A stretch of DNA of 64,000 nt from JBFHRE01 sp041746105 (GCA_041746105.1 JBGTHP010000005.1:1-64000); one strand, 5' to 3'; counted from the stretch's first letter, positions 49,131 through 57,990 are shown. Made by a program: numbers and translations. Notes: a model not told the origin generated them from the sequence alone.

Positions 49131-51686
49131 ATGCCAATGTCATCATGGCGTATGGACGCCGGCAGCGCAGCCCAAGAACTTCTCGACGCCATAGAGGACG
49201 ACCCAGGGGCTGTGATTCGAGACGGTGCCGCGGTCGTTGCGCGGGCCCGTTCGGTTGGAGACATCGTCGCAGAAGCAACTGCGACTAGAGCGATCGCTTT
49301 GGCTCATCTTCGTCGGGGTGATCCGCTGCAGGCGCTGAACCTCCTCGATTCGGTGCTCGTATTGGCCGCAGAAACCGACGCCGAGTACGAGATCCAAATG
49401 AGTCGGGTGGGGCCGCTGACGGAGTTGGGCCGCCTCGACGAAGCTCGGCGGGCCGCGGATCTTGCGGTCGAACGAAGCACGGGCGTGGCTCGATCAAGGG
49501 CAATGCTGCAAAAGGCAGTTTTCGAGTTCCGCATCGATGGCCGGGTCGAGGTGATCGAGCGGCTGGCGCGTATCGAAGCGGACCTCGTCGACGCCGCCGA
49601 TGACGTCTGGCTACTGCGGCTCTGGACCAACCGTGCCCACATGCTCGCTTTCACCGGTGACTACACCGCCGCCGACCGTGATCTGGCGGTGGTCGTGGAT
49701 CGCTACCGGGCCGCCGGCTCGACGGCCGCTCTGTGCGGGGCCTTGGTGCTCAGGGCTGAATTCGCCGCCCATCGCGGAGACCTCGTCACGGCTCTCGGGT
49801 TCTTCGAAGAAGTGGACTACCTGGCTGACGAGGTCAGAGACGGCAACCGCGATCTTCACCGAAGCGATGTCTATCGCATGGCAAACCTGGTCGAGGAGGG
49901 GGTGGCGGCCGCCCGCGCTGCGGTCGAATGGTTCACCGAGCAAGGCCTGGAGTTGGCTAGAGCCGAAGCCGCTCTGGCGCTGGCGGAGTTTCTCCGGGGC
50001 GAGGGTCGGACAGATGACGCCGTGCGCTGGGCCACCGAGGCCGGAGAGTCTTTCGCCGCTCTCGGGCGAGGTGGCTGGCGCGAACACGCCCGATTGATCG
50101 TCTCGGAGATCGGCTCTGCCGGCACCGCCGAATTGCTCGATCTGGCAGAGGAAATGACCAGAAAGGGTTTGGCGAGCCAGGGGACGGCATGTGCGATCAG
50201 GGTGATCGAGAGGGGATGGTTGGACCGGACGCCGCCGCCGGTGCCAACCACCGAGGCATGGTTGGCCAGGGCGAGGCAGGTCGGCGGACCTGATCTGATG
50301 ATCCAGATCCATCATGTCAGGGCGCTCATGTCTCTGGCAGCGGGGGAACCGACCAGGGCCAAGAGGTTTCTGAGATCGGGTATGAGGGTGTTCGAGGACA
50401 ATCAGGCTGGGCTCGGAGCGACCGAAACGAGAGTGTCGGCGGCTCGTCGTGCCGTTCGGTTGGGAGCGACCGGAATTCGGACGGCGTTGAACGACGGCCG
50501 GCCGATGGAGGTCTTGAGATGGATGGAACGCACACGTGCCGGCTCGCTCCGACTGCCTCCTGTGACTCCCCACCATGATCCGGAGATCGCCTCTGACCTG
50601 GCTCTACTGCGCTCGGTTGAACAGAGGGTGGGTGATCCGTCCGCCGACCGGATTGCGGCCGAGTTGCAGCGGCGGATCAGACGGCGGTCGAGATTGCTCG
50701 GCGGCGACGGTCGCGCACGCACCGCCGATCTGTCGGTGGCACACCTGGTTGAGCGACTCGCCGGTGGGGGACTGATCGTGCTGGAAGAAATCGATGGGCG
50801 CATCGTCGCAGTCGGCGTGTCAGGGCAAACCCGCAGCATGTGGGATGCGGGATCATCTGGGGATCTGGCGCAGTTGTCCGACGGAATGCGGTTTTCGCTT
50901 CAGCGGTTGGCGGCAGGCGGGACCAGCGCGGCGTCGCGCCAAGCGGCGTGGGATGGTCTGTTGTCCGACGCTGCCGAGCTCACACGTCGGTTGTTCGCCC
51001 CCGTCGGCTCGGTTGATGGCTTTGTCGTTTCTCCTCCGGCGCGCTTCCATTCGATTCCTTTCGGAGCCGTGACCGGGAGGGTCCCTTTGATCGTCACTCC
51101 CTCGCTAGAAAGTTGGCTTGGGGGCCGAACCGAATCCGGCACGGAAGTTGTGCTCGTGGCCGGCCCGAATCTCGCACACTCCGATGAGGAGGTCGTTCGG
51201 TTGGGGGGCATCTATGACTCGGCACGATCACTGAGTTCGGCAGATGCGACCGTAGAGGCGGTGTTACGGCTGATCGACGGCGCCGCCATTGCCCATGTCG
51301 CCAGCCATGGAACCTTCCGGTCGGACAACCCGCTGTTCTCCTCGCTTCAGTTGGTGAACGGAGGGCTGAACGTGTACGACATGCAGCGATTGGACCGAGC
51401 GCCCAACACAGTGGTCCTATCGGCGTGCGACACCGGATTGTCCGCAGCCCATCCAGGTAACGAACTCATGGGGATGGTGGCCGGGCTTCTTGGAGCGGGA
51501 ACTCGATCGGTGGTGGCCCCGGTCGGAGTTTTTCCCGACTCGCCGGGCACGATCGATGTCATGGTGGAGATGCACCGACGGCTGGCTCGGGGTTTGAAAC
51601 CGTCGGAGGCGCTGGCCGAAGTTGCCGCCGAGGAGGATCGAACGCTCGCGGTGTCGAGAATGTCGCTCTTGTGTTTTGGTGGATGA
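49131..51686 (+). CDS. TPR-CHAT caspase-like protease
   Basis: An 851-residue protein. Residues 1 to about 520 are alpha-helical repeats of TPR type (for example LRRGDPLQALNLLDSVLVLA, LGRLDEARRAADLAVE, FTGDYTAADRDLAVV). The C-terminal CHAT domain (about 560-851) has catalytic His726 in AHVASHGTFRSDNP and Cys766 in VVLSACDTGLS. CHAT proteases are clan CD relatives of caspases and separase, often activated through their repeat domain. An ECF sigma factor gene follows on the same strand and a subtilase gene is divergent. ATG 49131 is used; 49137 and 49152 are possible. Confidence 0.9.
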   Translation: MPMSSWRMDAGSAAQELLDAIEDDPGAVIRDGAAVVARARSVGDIVAEATATRAIALAHLRRGDPLQALNLLDSVLVLAAETDAEYEIQMSRVGPLTELGRLDEARRAADLAVERSTGVARSRAMLQKAVFEFRIDGRVEVIERLARIEADLVDAADDVWLLRLWTNRAHMLAFTGDYTAADRDLAVVVDRYRAAGSTAALCGALVLRAEFAAHRGDLVTALGFFEEVDYLADEVRDGNRDLHRSDVYRMANLVEEGVAAARAAVEWFTEQGLELARAEAALALAEFLRGEGRTDDAVRWATEAGESFAALGRGGWREHARLIVSEIGSAGTAELLDLAEEMTRKGLASQGTACAIRVIERGWLDRTPPPVPTTEAWLARARQVGGPDLMIQIHHVRALMSLAAGEPTRAKRFLRSGMRVFEDNQAGLGATETRVSAARRAVRLGATGIRTALNDGRPMEVLRWMERTRAGSLRLPPVTPHHDPEIASDLALLRSVEQRVGDPSADRIAAELQRRIRRRSRLLGGDGRARTADLSVAHLVERLAGGGLIVLEEIDGRIVAVGVSGQTRSMWDAGSSGDLAQLSDGMRFSLQRLAAGGTSAASRQAAWDGLLSDAAELTRRLFAPVGSVDGFVVSPPARFHSIPFGAVTGRVPLIVTPSLESWLGGRTESGTEVVLVAGPNLAHSDEEVVRLGGIYDSARSLSSADATVEAVLRLIDGAAIAHVASHGTFRSDNPLFSSLQLVNGGLNVYDMQRLDRAPNTVVLSACDTGLSAAHPGNELMGMVAGLLGAGTRSVVAPVGVFPDSPGTIDVMVEMHRRLARGLKPSEALAEVAAEEDRTLAVSRMSLLCFGG

Positions 51687-51794
51687 TCGATGTATCAGCA
51701 TGCCGACGCTGAGCTCTGTCTGGGGTGAGAACCTCTTCTGAACCCCTGCCCTCTGACTTCAAATCGGCCACTAGGTACTCCCGCGGACCGCGCC

Positions 51795-51800
51795 TAGAGT
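51795..51800 (+). promoter_or_regulatory. -10 box TAGAGT of the ECF sigma gene
   Basis: TAGAGT ends 8 bases before GTG 51809, suggesting that the sigma gene also has its own leaderless transcript in the 122-base gap after the CHAT gene. No good -35 is seen. Confidence 0.35.
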
Positions 51801-51808
51801 GCGCGTCG

Positions 51809-52378
51809 GTGAGAGAGCTCCCGATCACAGAATTGCTCGACAGGGCAGCCGCCGGCGACCGGTACGCCTGGGATGCGATTGTCGACCGCTACTGCCGGCT
51901 GGTCTGGTCCGTCGTGAGGTCGTTTCGCCTCGATGACGCGGCAGCAGCCGATGTCACCCAAACGGTCTGGTTGCGTCTGGTCGAGCACTGCGGCCGTATC
52001 CGCGACCCTGAACGGCTACCCGGGTGGCTTGCCACCACAGCCCGCAACGAATCGTTGCGGGTTTTGAAGGGGCAACGCCGGCAAACCCCTTCCGATTTCG
52101 AGTTCGATGTCTGGGACTCGACCATCCCAGAGGTGGACGAACACGTGATGGAAGATGAGGTGCAGCTGGCGATGCGACGGGCTTTCGCCCAACTGCCCGC
52201 CGATGCACGCCAGCTCATGAGTTTGCTCTGCACCGACCCCCCACTCGACTACGCCACCATCTCGGAGCTGGTCGGACGACCAGTGGGAAGCATTGGCCCC
52301 ACCAGGCAACGAATACTCGACAAACTAAGGGCACTTGTCGCCGCCGAGCTCGGCGACGTTCAAGGAGAAATGACATGA
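51809..52378 (+). CDS. ECF-type RNA polymerase sigma factor
   Basis: This 189-residue sigma-70 family protein has region 2 (about residues 7-80: YAWDAIVDRYCRLVWSVVRS, DDAAAADVTQTVWLRLVEH, RLPGWLATTARNESLRVLKG) and region 4 (about 125-180: AFAQLPADARQLMSLL, then YATISELVGRPVGSIGPTRQ with the helix-turn-helix and a terminal RILDKLRA). No membrane anti-sigma gene is adjacent; instead the next gene overlaps it (ATGA), so that product may control it. GTG 51809 is chosen because it begins the sigma homology; the frame is open to GTG 51725. Confidence 0.9.
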   Translation: MRELPITELLDRAAAGDRYAWDAIVDRYCRLVWSVVRSFRLDDAAAADVTQTVWLRLVEHCGRIRDPERLPGWLATTARNESLRVLKGQRRQTPSDFEFDVWDSTIPEVDEHVMEDEVQLAMRRAFAQLPADARQLMSLLCTDPPLDYATISELVGRPVGSIGPTRQRILDKLRALVAAELGDVQGEMT

Positions 52379-52821
52379 CCGACCTCTCAGACGATCGAAT
52401 TCAGGAGATGCTGGCGGCGATGATGGCCGCAGGCGATCCCGTTCCGTACTCGGTGATCCATGCCGCCAAGGAGGCCTACACCTGGCGAACGATCGATGCC
52501 GAACTCGCCGAGCTCGTCTTTGATTCCTCGTTGGAGCAGCTCGCCGGAGTTCGCGGCTCAGAGAGCACCCGGCAGGTCACATTCCGTGCACCCGGGGTCG
52601 AGATCGAGATCATGGTCATGGCCGAGGGTTCGCGGCGGCTGGTGGGTCAGTTGGTGCCACCTCAGCAGGCGACGATCGAGCTTCGGGTCGAGGGCAATGT
52701 GCGAGAAACCGGAACCGACGGACTCGGCAGATTCTCCTTCACCGACGTCCCGACGGGACCTGTTCAGATCGCCGTCAATACCCCCAGCGGTCAAGTGGTG
52801 ACGGAGTGGACGGTCGTCTGA
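52375..52821 (+). CDS. Sigma-coupled protein with helical N-terminus and beta-sandwich-like C-terminus
   Basis: A 148-residue protein translated in overlap with the sigma factor. Residues 1-60 are helical, with AAKEAYTWRTIDAELAEL. Residues 65-148 are beta-rich and resemble a carboxypeptidase-regulatory-like sandwich (ATIELRVEGNVRETGTDGLG, then FSFTDVPTGPVQIAV). I recall similar proteins beside CHAT-linked ECF sigma genes in actinobacteria. It could be a soluble anti-sigma factor or a protease substrate; this is inferred from coupling alone. No catalytic residues seen. Confidence 0.7.
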   Translation: MTDLSDDRIQEMLAAMMAAGDPVPYSVIHAAKEAYTWRTIDAELAELVFDSSLEQLAGVRGSESTRQVTFRAPGVEIEIMVMAEGSRRLVGQLVPPQQATIELRVEGNVRETGTDGLGRFSFTDVPTGPVQIAVNTPSGQVVTEWTVV

Positions 52822-52831
52822 GGGCTTCGAT

Positions 52832-52837
52832 TATTCT
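52832..52837 (+). promoter_or_regulatory. -10 box TATTCT of the Gfo/Idh/MocA gene
   Basis: TATTCT ends 8 bases before ATG 52846. Confidence 0.4.
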
Positions 52838-52845
52838 CCACCGGC

Positions 52846-53814
52846 ATGGGTGATTATTCGTGGGGGATCATCGGGTCAGGCGGGATCGCGGGCCAGATGG
52901 CGCGCACACTGAGGGATATGAGCGATGCTCGTCTCGTCGGTGTGGCGTCGCGCACGCCTGAGCGGGCGCGTGCTTTCGGGGAAGAACACCAGACCGCGGC
53001 ATATGACTCGATTGAGGAGATGCTCGATTCCGGCGGCGTCGACGCCATCTATGTGGCGAGCTCAAACCACCTTCACCAGGCCGATGCCATGGCCGCCCTC
53101 GAGCGGGATATCCCGGTTCTGTGCGAGAAACCGCTGACGCTCGATGCCGCATCGAGCCGAGCGCTGGTCGAGACCGCCCGCGCCCGCGATACGTTCCTGA
53201 TGGAAGCCATGTGGATGCGGTTCCAGCCGTTCTGGTCGCGCCTGGAGGATTTGATCAGCCAGGGAGCGATCGGTGAGGTCCGGATGATCCGCGCCGATTT
53301 TGGGATCGTTGCGAATCAGGACCCGAGCCGACGCTGGTTGGATCCCGCACAAGGTGGTGGCGCCCTACTCGACGTCGGGATCTATCCACTGACTTTTGCC
53401 CATTTGTTGGCCGGCTCACCGGTGGGCCTCAACGCTCTGGGGTCTATGACCACAACCGGGGTTGATGCGAGCCTGGCAATCACTTTGCTCCACCCCAACG
53501 ACGTGGTGTCCGTTCTCGACTGTTCCATCGTGTGCGATACCCCGATCGGGGCCGTGGTCTCGGGCGCCGAGGGCAGGATCGAATTGGCGCGTCCCTTTCA
53601 CCACAGCACCTCTCTCGGCCTGTGGCGGGCAGGTGAGAAGGTGGAAACGATCGATGCGTCTTATACCGGCTCCGGTTATCGCTTCGAGGTCGAAGAGGTT
53701 CATCGATCGCTGGATCGGGGCTCGAGTGAGAGCGAGATTCATCCGCTGAGCGATACCCTCGCCGTGATGGAGATGATCGATTCGGTGCGCACGGCCGCAT
53801 TCGGGACGTCCTGA
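52846..53814 (+). CDS. Gfo/Idh/MocA family oxidoreductase
   Basis: This 322-residue NAD(P)-dependent dehydrogenase has an N-terminal Rossmann fold (SWGIIGSGGIAGQMARTL), the family EKP motif in VLCEKPLTLDAASS (Lys about residue 93), and a C-terminal alpha/beta dimer domain (MEAMWMRFQPFWSRL, RRWLDPAQGGGALLDVGIYP). The closest known types are trans-1,2-dihydrobenzenediol and sugar dehydrogenases. The substrate is unknown. A -10 box 8 bases upstream makes it a separate unit from the sigma operon. Confidence 0.88.
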   Translation: MGDYSWGIIGSGGIAGQMARTLRDMSDARLVGVASRTPERARAFGEEHQTAAYDSIEEMLDSGGVDAIYVASSNHLHQADAMAALERDIPVLCEKPLTLDAASSRALVETARARDTFLMEAMWMRFQPFWSRLEDLISQGAIGEVRMIRADFGIVANQDPSRRWLDPAQGGGALLDVGIYPLTFAHLLAGSPVGLNALGSMTTTGVDASLAITLLHPNDVVSVLDCSIVCDTPIGAVVSGAEGRIELARPFHHSTSLGLWRAGEKVETIDASYTGSGYRFEVEEVHRSLDRGSSESEIHPLSDTLAVMEMIDSVRTAAFGTS

Positions 53815-53835
53815 TGGAGAGGTCACAACCGAAGA

Positions 53836-54804
53836 TCAGGGCTTGAGGATGAGCTTTCCGCTGGTCTCTCTGGCCTCCAGCTTTTGATGGGCCTCGGCGG
53901 CGGAGGCGAGCGGCATCGTCGAGTCGATCCGAACCGACAGCCCCTCGTCCAGCCACGAGAACAACTCTTGTGCGCGCCGGTCGAGTTCCTGCCGCGGATT
54001 GATGTAGTCCCCGAGTGTTGGGCGGGTCAAAAAGAGCGACCCGTTGCCCATCAGGGTGAGCGGAGAGACAGGCGGGACCGGGCCGGAGGCGTTGCCAAAC
54101 GTGACCATCATGCCTCGGGGTCCCAGCAGATGCAGCGAGCGCTCGAATACCGACGCTCCCACGCCGTCGAAGACGACGTCGAGCGGGCGCTGCCCGACTC
54201 GCTCTGTGATGTCGGTTACGAAGTCTCTTGATCGATAGAGGATCACGTGGTCGGCTCCGGCCGCGGTCGCCAGTTCGGCCTTGACCGCCGAACCTACGGT
54301 GGTGAACACCTCGGCACCGAACTTTTTCGCAACCTGGATGAGGAGCAGGCCGACCCCTCCGGCACCTGCGTGGATCAGGCACCGATGTCCTGGCTGCAGG
54401 GGAAAAGTGGAGGTCGTCAGATAGTGGGCGGTCAAACCCTGGAGCAACACCGCGGCCGCGATGTCCAAATCGATCTGGTCGGGGACACGCAGGGCGGATT
54501 TCGAGGGCACGACGACCTTCTCGGAATACGACCCCATGACCGATGTCCAGGCAACCCTGTCGCCGGTGCTCCATCCCTTGGCGTCTGAGCCGACCTCGGT
54601 GACAACTCCGGATCCTTCCACGCCTGGGACCAACGGAAGAGACACGGGGTAGAGCCCGCCGCGGTGATAGGTGTCGATGAAGTTGACGCCGGCGGCGTGA
54701 AGGTCGACGAGAAGGTCGGCCGGCCCCGGCTCGGGCTCCTCGACCTGACACCATTCGAGAACCTCTGGCCCACCGTGGGTTCCGATCACCACTGCTCGGG
54801 TCAC
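53836..54804 (-). CDS. NADPH:quinone reductase-like, zinc-free MDR oxidoreductase
   Basis: This 322-residue medium-chain dehydrogenase/reductase is of the quinone-reductase type. It has an N-terminal GroES-like part (VDLHAAGVNFIDTYHRGGLY, PLVPGVEGSGVVTEVG) and a nucleotide-binding part (HAGAGGVGLLLIQVAKKFGA), with no structural zinc cysteines. VNFIDTYHR is characteristic of the QOR group. It reduces quinones or reactive enones. Its start overlaps the stop of the upstream small gene (GTGA), so they are coupled. Confidence 0.9.
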   Translation of the reverse strand: MTRAVVIGTHGGPEVLEWCQVEEPEPGPADLLVDLHAAGVNFIDTYHRGGLYPVSLPLVPGVEGSGVVTEVGSDAKGWSTGDRVAWTSVMGSYSEKVVVPSKSALRVPDQIDLDIAAAVLLQGLTAHYLTTSTFPLQPGHRCLIHAGAGGVGLLLIQVAKKFGAEVFTTVGSAVKAELATAAGADHVILYRSRDFVTDITERVGQRPLDVVFDGVGASVFERSLHLLGPRGMMVTFGNASGPVPPVSPLTLMGNGSLFLTRPTLGDYINPRQELDRRAQELFSWLDEGLSVRIDSTMPLASAAEAHQKLEARETSGKLILKP

Positions 54805-55247
54805 TTGGCGGTTTCTGGCTCTTCCACTCGCCAGCCCCGTCGCTCGAGTTCTTCTGCCAGGGCGTTGTCGCTGAATGTCTCGAGCGCCGGTTGCCAGTCG
54901 AGGTGGATGGGCCGGTCTTCGGCGAGAAGGCTGTCGATCGCGTCACGAAGGGTTCTTGCCCAGGCCCTTCCTCGGGCCGTGGATTGGAGTGAGAGGGTGG
55001 CGTCGGCGTTGGCGGTGTATACACGCGCCTCGATTTGTGGATTGACCCGCGAACCACGTTCTCCGTACACGAGGATCACCCCGCCCGCCGGCACATCCTG
55101 GATTCCGCCTTGGTGGATGAAATCGCCCATGAACGCCCAGCCGGAAGATTTGCCATGGTCGACTCCGTACACGACCTTGGCCCACTGTTTGTGGCGCTCG
55201 TCGCCCACCATGGGAATATCGACCGCAACCAGGGGCGTCTCACTCAT
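54801..55247 (-). CDS. Uncharacterised 148-residue protein coupled to the quinone reductase
   Basis: I do not recognise the family. The protein has no signal or membrane span. It opens SETPLVAVDIPMVGDERHKQ, has a glycine-rich mid part (DVPAGGVILVYGERGSR) and a helical, acidic C-terminus (SDNALAEELERRGWRVEEPE). Short beta strands and the GG-x-I-L-V-Y stretch suggest a small alpha/beta domain. ATG 55247 follows TATTCT by 8 bases, so it is the first gene of a two-gene operon with the quinone reductase. Confidence 0.6.
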   Translation of the reverse strand: MSETPLVAVDIPMVGDERHKQWAKVVYGVDHGKSSGWAFMGDFIHQGGIQDVPAGGVILVYGERGSRVNPQIEARVYTANADATLSLQSTARGRAWARTLRDAIDSLLAEDRPIHLDWQPALETFSDNALAEELERRGWRVEEPETAK

Positions 55248-55255
55248 GCCAGCCG

Positions 55256-55261
55256 AGAATA
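55256..55261 (-). promoter_or_regulatory. -10 box TATTCT of the 148-residue protein gene
   Basis: TATTCT (minus strand) ends 8 bases before ATG 55247. Confidence 0.4.
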
Positions 55262-55453
55262 GCGATGATCCCTGACATTGGAAGTTGCGTCTCTCGGGTC
55301 CCTGGATTCGAGGCTCGAGCCAGCTGATCCGTCGATGCTCGTCGATTGCCCAGAGGGTGGATCAACCGACCCAGTTGCTCGCACAAACCCTCCTTTTCGA
55401 GACCGGCACTCCCAATGGACCCGGTCGCGGTCACCCAGATAGACACAATTCGG

Positions 55454-55459
55454 TATCGT
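55454..55459 (+). promoter_or_regulatory. -10 box TATCGT of the MoaD-fusion gene
   Basis: TATCGT ends 6 bases before ATG 55466 and supports that start over the open frame further upstream. Confidence 0.4.
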
Positions 55460-55465
55460 TGCCAG

Positions 55466-56467
55466 ATGGCACGCCTTCGACTCTTCGCCGGTCTTCGCGA
55501 TCTCGCAGGCTCGAGTGAGGTATCGATCGAGGCTCGAACCGTTGGTGAGGCGATTTCGGTTGCCGGAGTTCGCTACGGCGCCGACTTCGTTGCGGGCGTA
55601 TCTCGATCCCGAATCTGGCTGAACGGCGACGAAGCGTCCCTCGATTCCGAGATCGAAGCCGGTGACGAAATAGCGATCCTCCCCCCGGTCTCGGGAGGGG
55701 CGGGTTACCGGCAGACCGGCACCTCCATCTCAATTTCCACCGTGGCCGCGATCACGGCTGCAGTCGGCCTCGGGGTGCTGAATCGAACTGGCACGGAGGC
55801 TTGGTGGGCTGCGGGTGTTGTCGGGGTGATGGGGGCTTGGGTGGCCGACATCGCGACAACCATCGGCCGCCGGGGCCGCGACTTTCCGGCCGGACCGACG
55901 TTGCTGGCATTGTTGGCCGCAGCGGTCCTTTCGCATTCCTACGGCATGACCGGCGTGGCGCTGGGAGCCGTCGCCGCAGTCGTTCTTCCGATGGGGTGGG
56001 CGGTCCTGAGCGATTCGAGTCGAGTGATTTCGATTCTGGCTCCCATGGTTCTGGTCGGTGTGGTGGGTGCACTGGCAACCGGAGCATTGATCGTGGCCCA
56101 ACGGATGCCCGACCTAGGCCGCCAAGGAGTGGGCGTTCTGCTGACTGGTTTGGTCGCAGGCGGAGTTGCCGCCGCCGTGCTCTACCGGGTTACCCAGTCG
56201 CCGTTGGGAGATCCGATCATGGCGTCGGGTCTGGCAACCCTGATTGGGACGGTGGTGGCCGCCGCCGTTCTTGACCAGGATCTGGTCACCTTCTCCATAG
56301 TGGGCGCGGTAGCCTCGCTCGCCATGGTGTCCGGGCGAGGTTTCGGCAGCATCATCCGGACCCGGTCGGTGCGGTTGACCGAGTTGTCGTCAGGTCTGCT
56401 TCCGCTCATCGACGGCGCAGTTCTGGCTGCGGCAGTATTCCTCCCCGTGTTCCGGCTATTCAGCTGA
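55466..56467 (+). CDS. MoaD/ThiS-like domain fused to a multi-span membrane domain
   Basis: A 333-residue fusion. Residues 1-77 are a ubiquitin-like MoaD domain: MARLRLFAGLRDLAGSSEV at the start and DEIAILPPVSGG at the end, the PPVSGG that normally forms the free C-terminal Gly-Gly of MoaD. Here the chain continues (AGYRQTG) into about eight membrane spans (about 90-333). The last part, GRGFGSIIRTRSVRLTELSS and GLLPLIDGAVLAAAVF, resembles a degenerate phosphatidate cytidylyltransferase (CdsA) C-terminus. Without a free Gly-Gly it cannot act as an ordinary sulfur carrier unless cleaved. It converges with crcB, overlapping it by 8 bases. Confidence 0.72.
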   Translation: MARLRLFAGLRDLAGSSEVSIEARTVGEAISVAGVRYGADFVAGVSRSRIWLNGDEASLDSEIEAGDEIAILPPVSGGAGYRQTGTSISISTVAAITAAVGLGVLNRTGTEAWWAAGVVGVMGAWVADIATTIGRRGRDFPAGPTLLALLAAAVLSHSYGMTGVALGAVAAVVLPMGWAVLSDSSRVISILAPMVLVGVVGALATGALIVAQRMPDLGRQGVGVLLTGLVAGGVAAAVLYRVTQSPLGDPIMASGLATLIGTVVAAAVLDQDLVTFSIVGAVASLAMVSGRGFGSIIRTRSVRLTELSSGLLPLIDGAVLAAAVFLPVFRLFS

Positions 56468-56828
56468 ACAACGCGCGCCCGAGCACGATCCCTCCGGCCG
56501 CCGCAAGCAATCCCAGACCGATCGAAACGGCGAGGTTGGTCATGGCCTGGACGACAGACCCTGCCTCGATCAGTCCGACCGTCTCTGCCATCCAACTCGA
56601 AAATGTCGTGAATCCCCCGAGAAAGCCTGCCGCCATGGCTACGCGCAGCAGCGAATCCTCGGCGCGACCTGCATAGAAGCCGATGACGAGTCCGATCATC
56701 AGGGAACCCGTGATGTTGACGGCCATCGTCCCCCACGGTGCGGCCCGCCGGTTGACCCATTCGGTCGCGAGGTAGCGGGCGACAGAACCGGCAGCGCCCC
56801 CCAATCCGACGGCAACGATGGTTTGCAT
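56460..56828 (-). CDS. crcB: Fluoride channel CrcB/Fluc
   Basis: This 122-residue four-span protein of the Fluc family exports fluoride. Family marks: GLGGAAGSVARYLATEW at the start, GTMAVNITGSLMIGLVIG with the conserved Asn, and GFLGGFTTFSSWMAE with the Phe box and Thr/Ser track. Many actinobacteria have two crcB genes that make a heterodimer; only one is seen here. No fluoride riboswitch is recognisable upstream. Confidence 0.9.
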   Translation of the reverse strand: MQTIVAVGLGGAAGSVARYLATEWVNRRAAPWGTMAVNITGSLMIGLVIGFYAGRAEDSLLRVAMAAGFLGGFTTFSSWMAETVGLIEAGSVVQAMTNLAVSIGLGLLAAAGGIVLGRALFS

Positions 56829-56892
56829 CCGCAGCACCCTACCCATACCCAGGTTCCCCAATCGAGCGGCACCGGGTAGCCTTATCGCTCGC

Positions 56893-57987
56893 ATGTCAAC
56901 GGGTTCCAACCGCCGCCGGTTTCGCATCGCCATGCCGCTCCTGGCGGCGATGGTGAGCTTGACCGTTGCCGGCCCCGCCTATTCGGTCACCAAGGCAGAA
57001 GTCGACGCAGCCTGTGCCAACTCTCGAGCCCAATATGACGAGTACGCGGCAGCCCGTGCCGAGTTCGAGGCTGCATCAGATGCATACGAAGAGATCCTGA
57101 TCGAAATCGATGATCTGCAACGCAAGCGCGATCGCGTCGCCGGGATCGCACAAAATCGACAGGGCGACATCGAGGCGATGCGCGAAGAGATACAACGACA
57201 GGCGGTTGAGCTCTACATGCAAGGCGGGGTCAACGACCCCGGTCTCTTCTTCCTGTCAGGGTCGCTCGATGACCTGGTCACAGGGCGCGAGTTTCTCGCT
57301 CAGGCCAATCAGGATGCGCTCGGTGCGATCGACGACCTGTCGGCCGTCTCGGCCGATCTCGACCGATTTCAGGCCGAAATGATCGATCTGAACGCAGAAT
57401 TGCGCGGCGTCGAAGCCGATCGGCTTGCGATAAAGGAGACCCAGGAGACTGCGGCTGCCGCAGAGCGGGCTGCCTACGACAAGCTCCAGGGTCGGTGTCG
57501 TGAGCTTGCCAACAAATACGACGCCGAACAGGCAGCGGCCAGGGCTCGGGCCCGCGGCGGAGGCTCCGGTGGGGCCGGCGTCGGCGCGATCAATGGCTTC
57601 GTTTGTCCGTTCCCGGGTTCCTCATTCATCGATTCTTGGGGGGCACCCCGCTCCGGTGGACGGGCGCACAAGGGTGTCGACATGATGGGTGGTTACGGCG
57701 CACCGTTGTATGCCGTCACCAGTGGGACGGTTTCTCTCGGAAGTGGTGGTCTCGGCGGCAAGACGGTGTGGCTGGTGGGAGGTGGATATGGCTACTACTA
57801 CGCCCACCTGGCGAGTTTTGCCGTATCCAGCGGTGAGTCGGTTTCGGCCGGCCAGGTGATCGGATACAACGGCGACTCCGGCAACGCTTCAGGCGGATCT
57901 CCGCATCTGCACTTCGAAATCCATCCTGGCGGGCGTGGGGCCTCGGCCGTGAACCCATACCCGACTGTCTCGCCGGCGTGCCGGTAG
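56893..57987 (+). CDS. Secreted M23 (LytM-type) peptidase with N-terminal coiled coil
   Basis: This 364-residue protein has a signal sequence (RFRIAMPLLAAMVSLTVAGPAYS), a long coiled coil (about residues 38-220, EnvC/RipA-like), a glycine-rich linker and a C-terminal LytM endopeptidase domain (about 240-360). The zinc motifs HKGVDMMGG and PHLHFEIH are present, so the domain is probably active on peptidoglycan. Coiled-coil LytM proteins act in cell separation or as amidase activators. Start ATG 56893 begins the signal. The RsiG-like gene follows after 3 bases. Confidence 0.9.
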   Translation: MSTGSNRRRFRIAMPLLAAMVSLTVAGPAYSVTKAEVDAACANSRAQYDEYAAARAEFEAASDAYEEILIEIDDLQRKRDRVAGIAQNRQGDIEAMREEIQRQAVELYMQGGVNDPGLFFLSGSLDDLVTGREFLAQANQDALGAIDDLSAVSADLDRFQAEMIDLNAELRGVEADRLAIKETQETAAAAERAAYDKLQGRCRELANKYDAEQAAARARARGGGSGGAGVGAINGFVCPFPGSSFIDSWGAPRSGGRAHKGVDMMGGYGAPLYAVTSGTVSLGSGGLGGKTVWLVGGGYGYYYAHLASFAVSSGESVSAGQVIGYNGDSGNASGGSPHLHFEIHPGGRGASAVNPYPTVSPACR

Positions 57988-57990
57988 GCT

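Noticed and set aside
51725..51808. Longer sigma factor starting at GTG 51725
   Set aside because: The extra 28 residues do not look like sigma sequence, and TAGAGT is placed for GTG 51809.
56829..56892. Fluoride riboswitch upstream of crcB
   Set aside because: The 64-base gap shows no recognisable fluoride-aptamer core.
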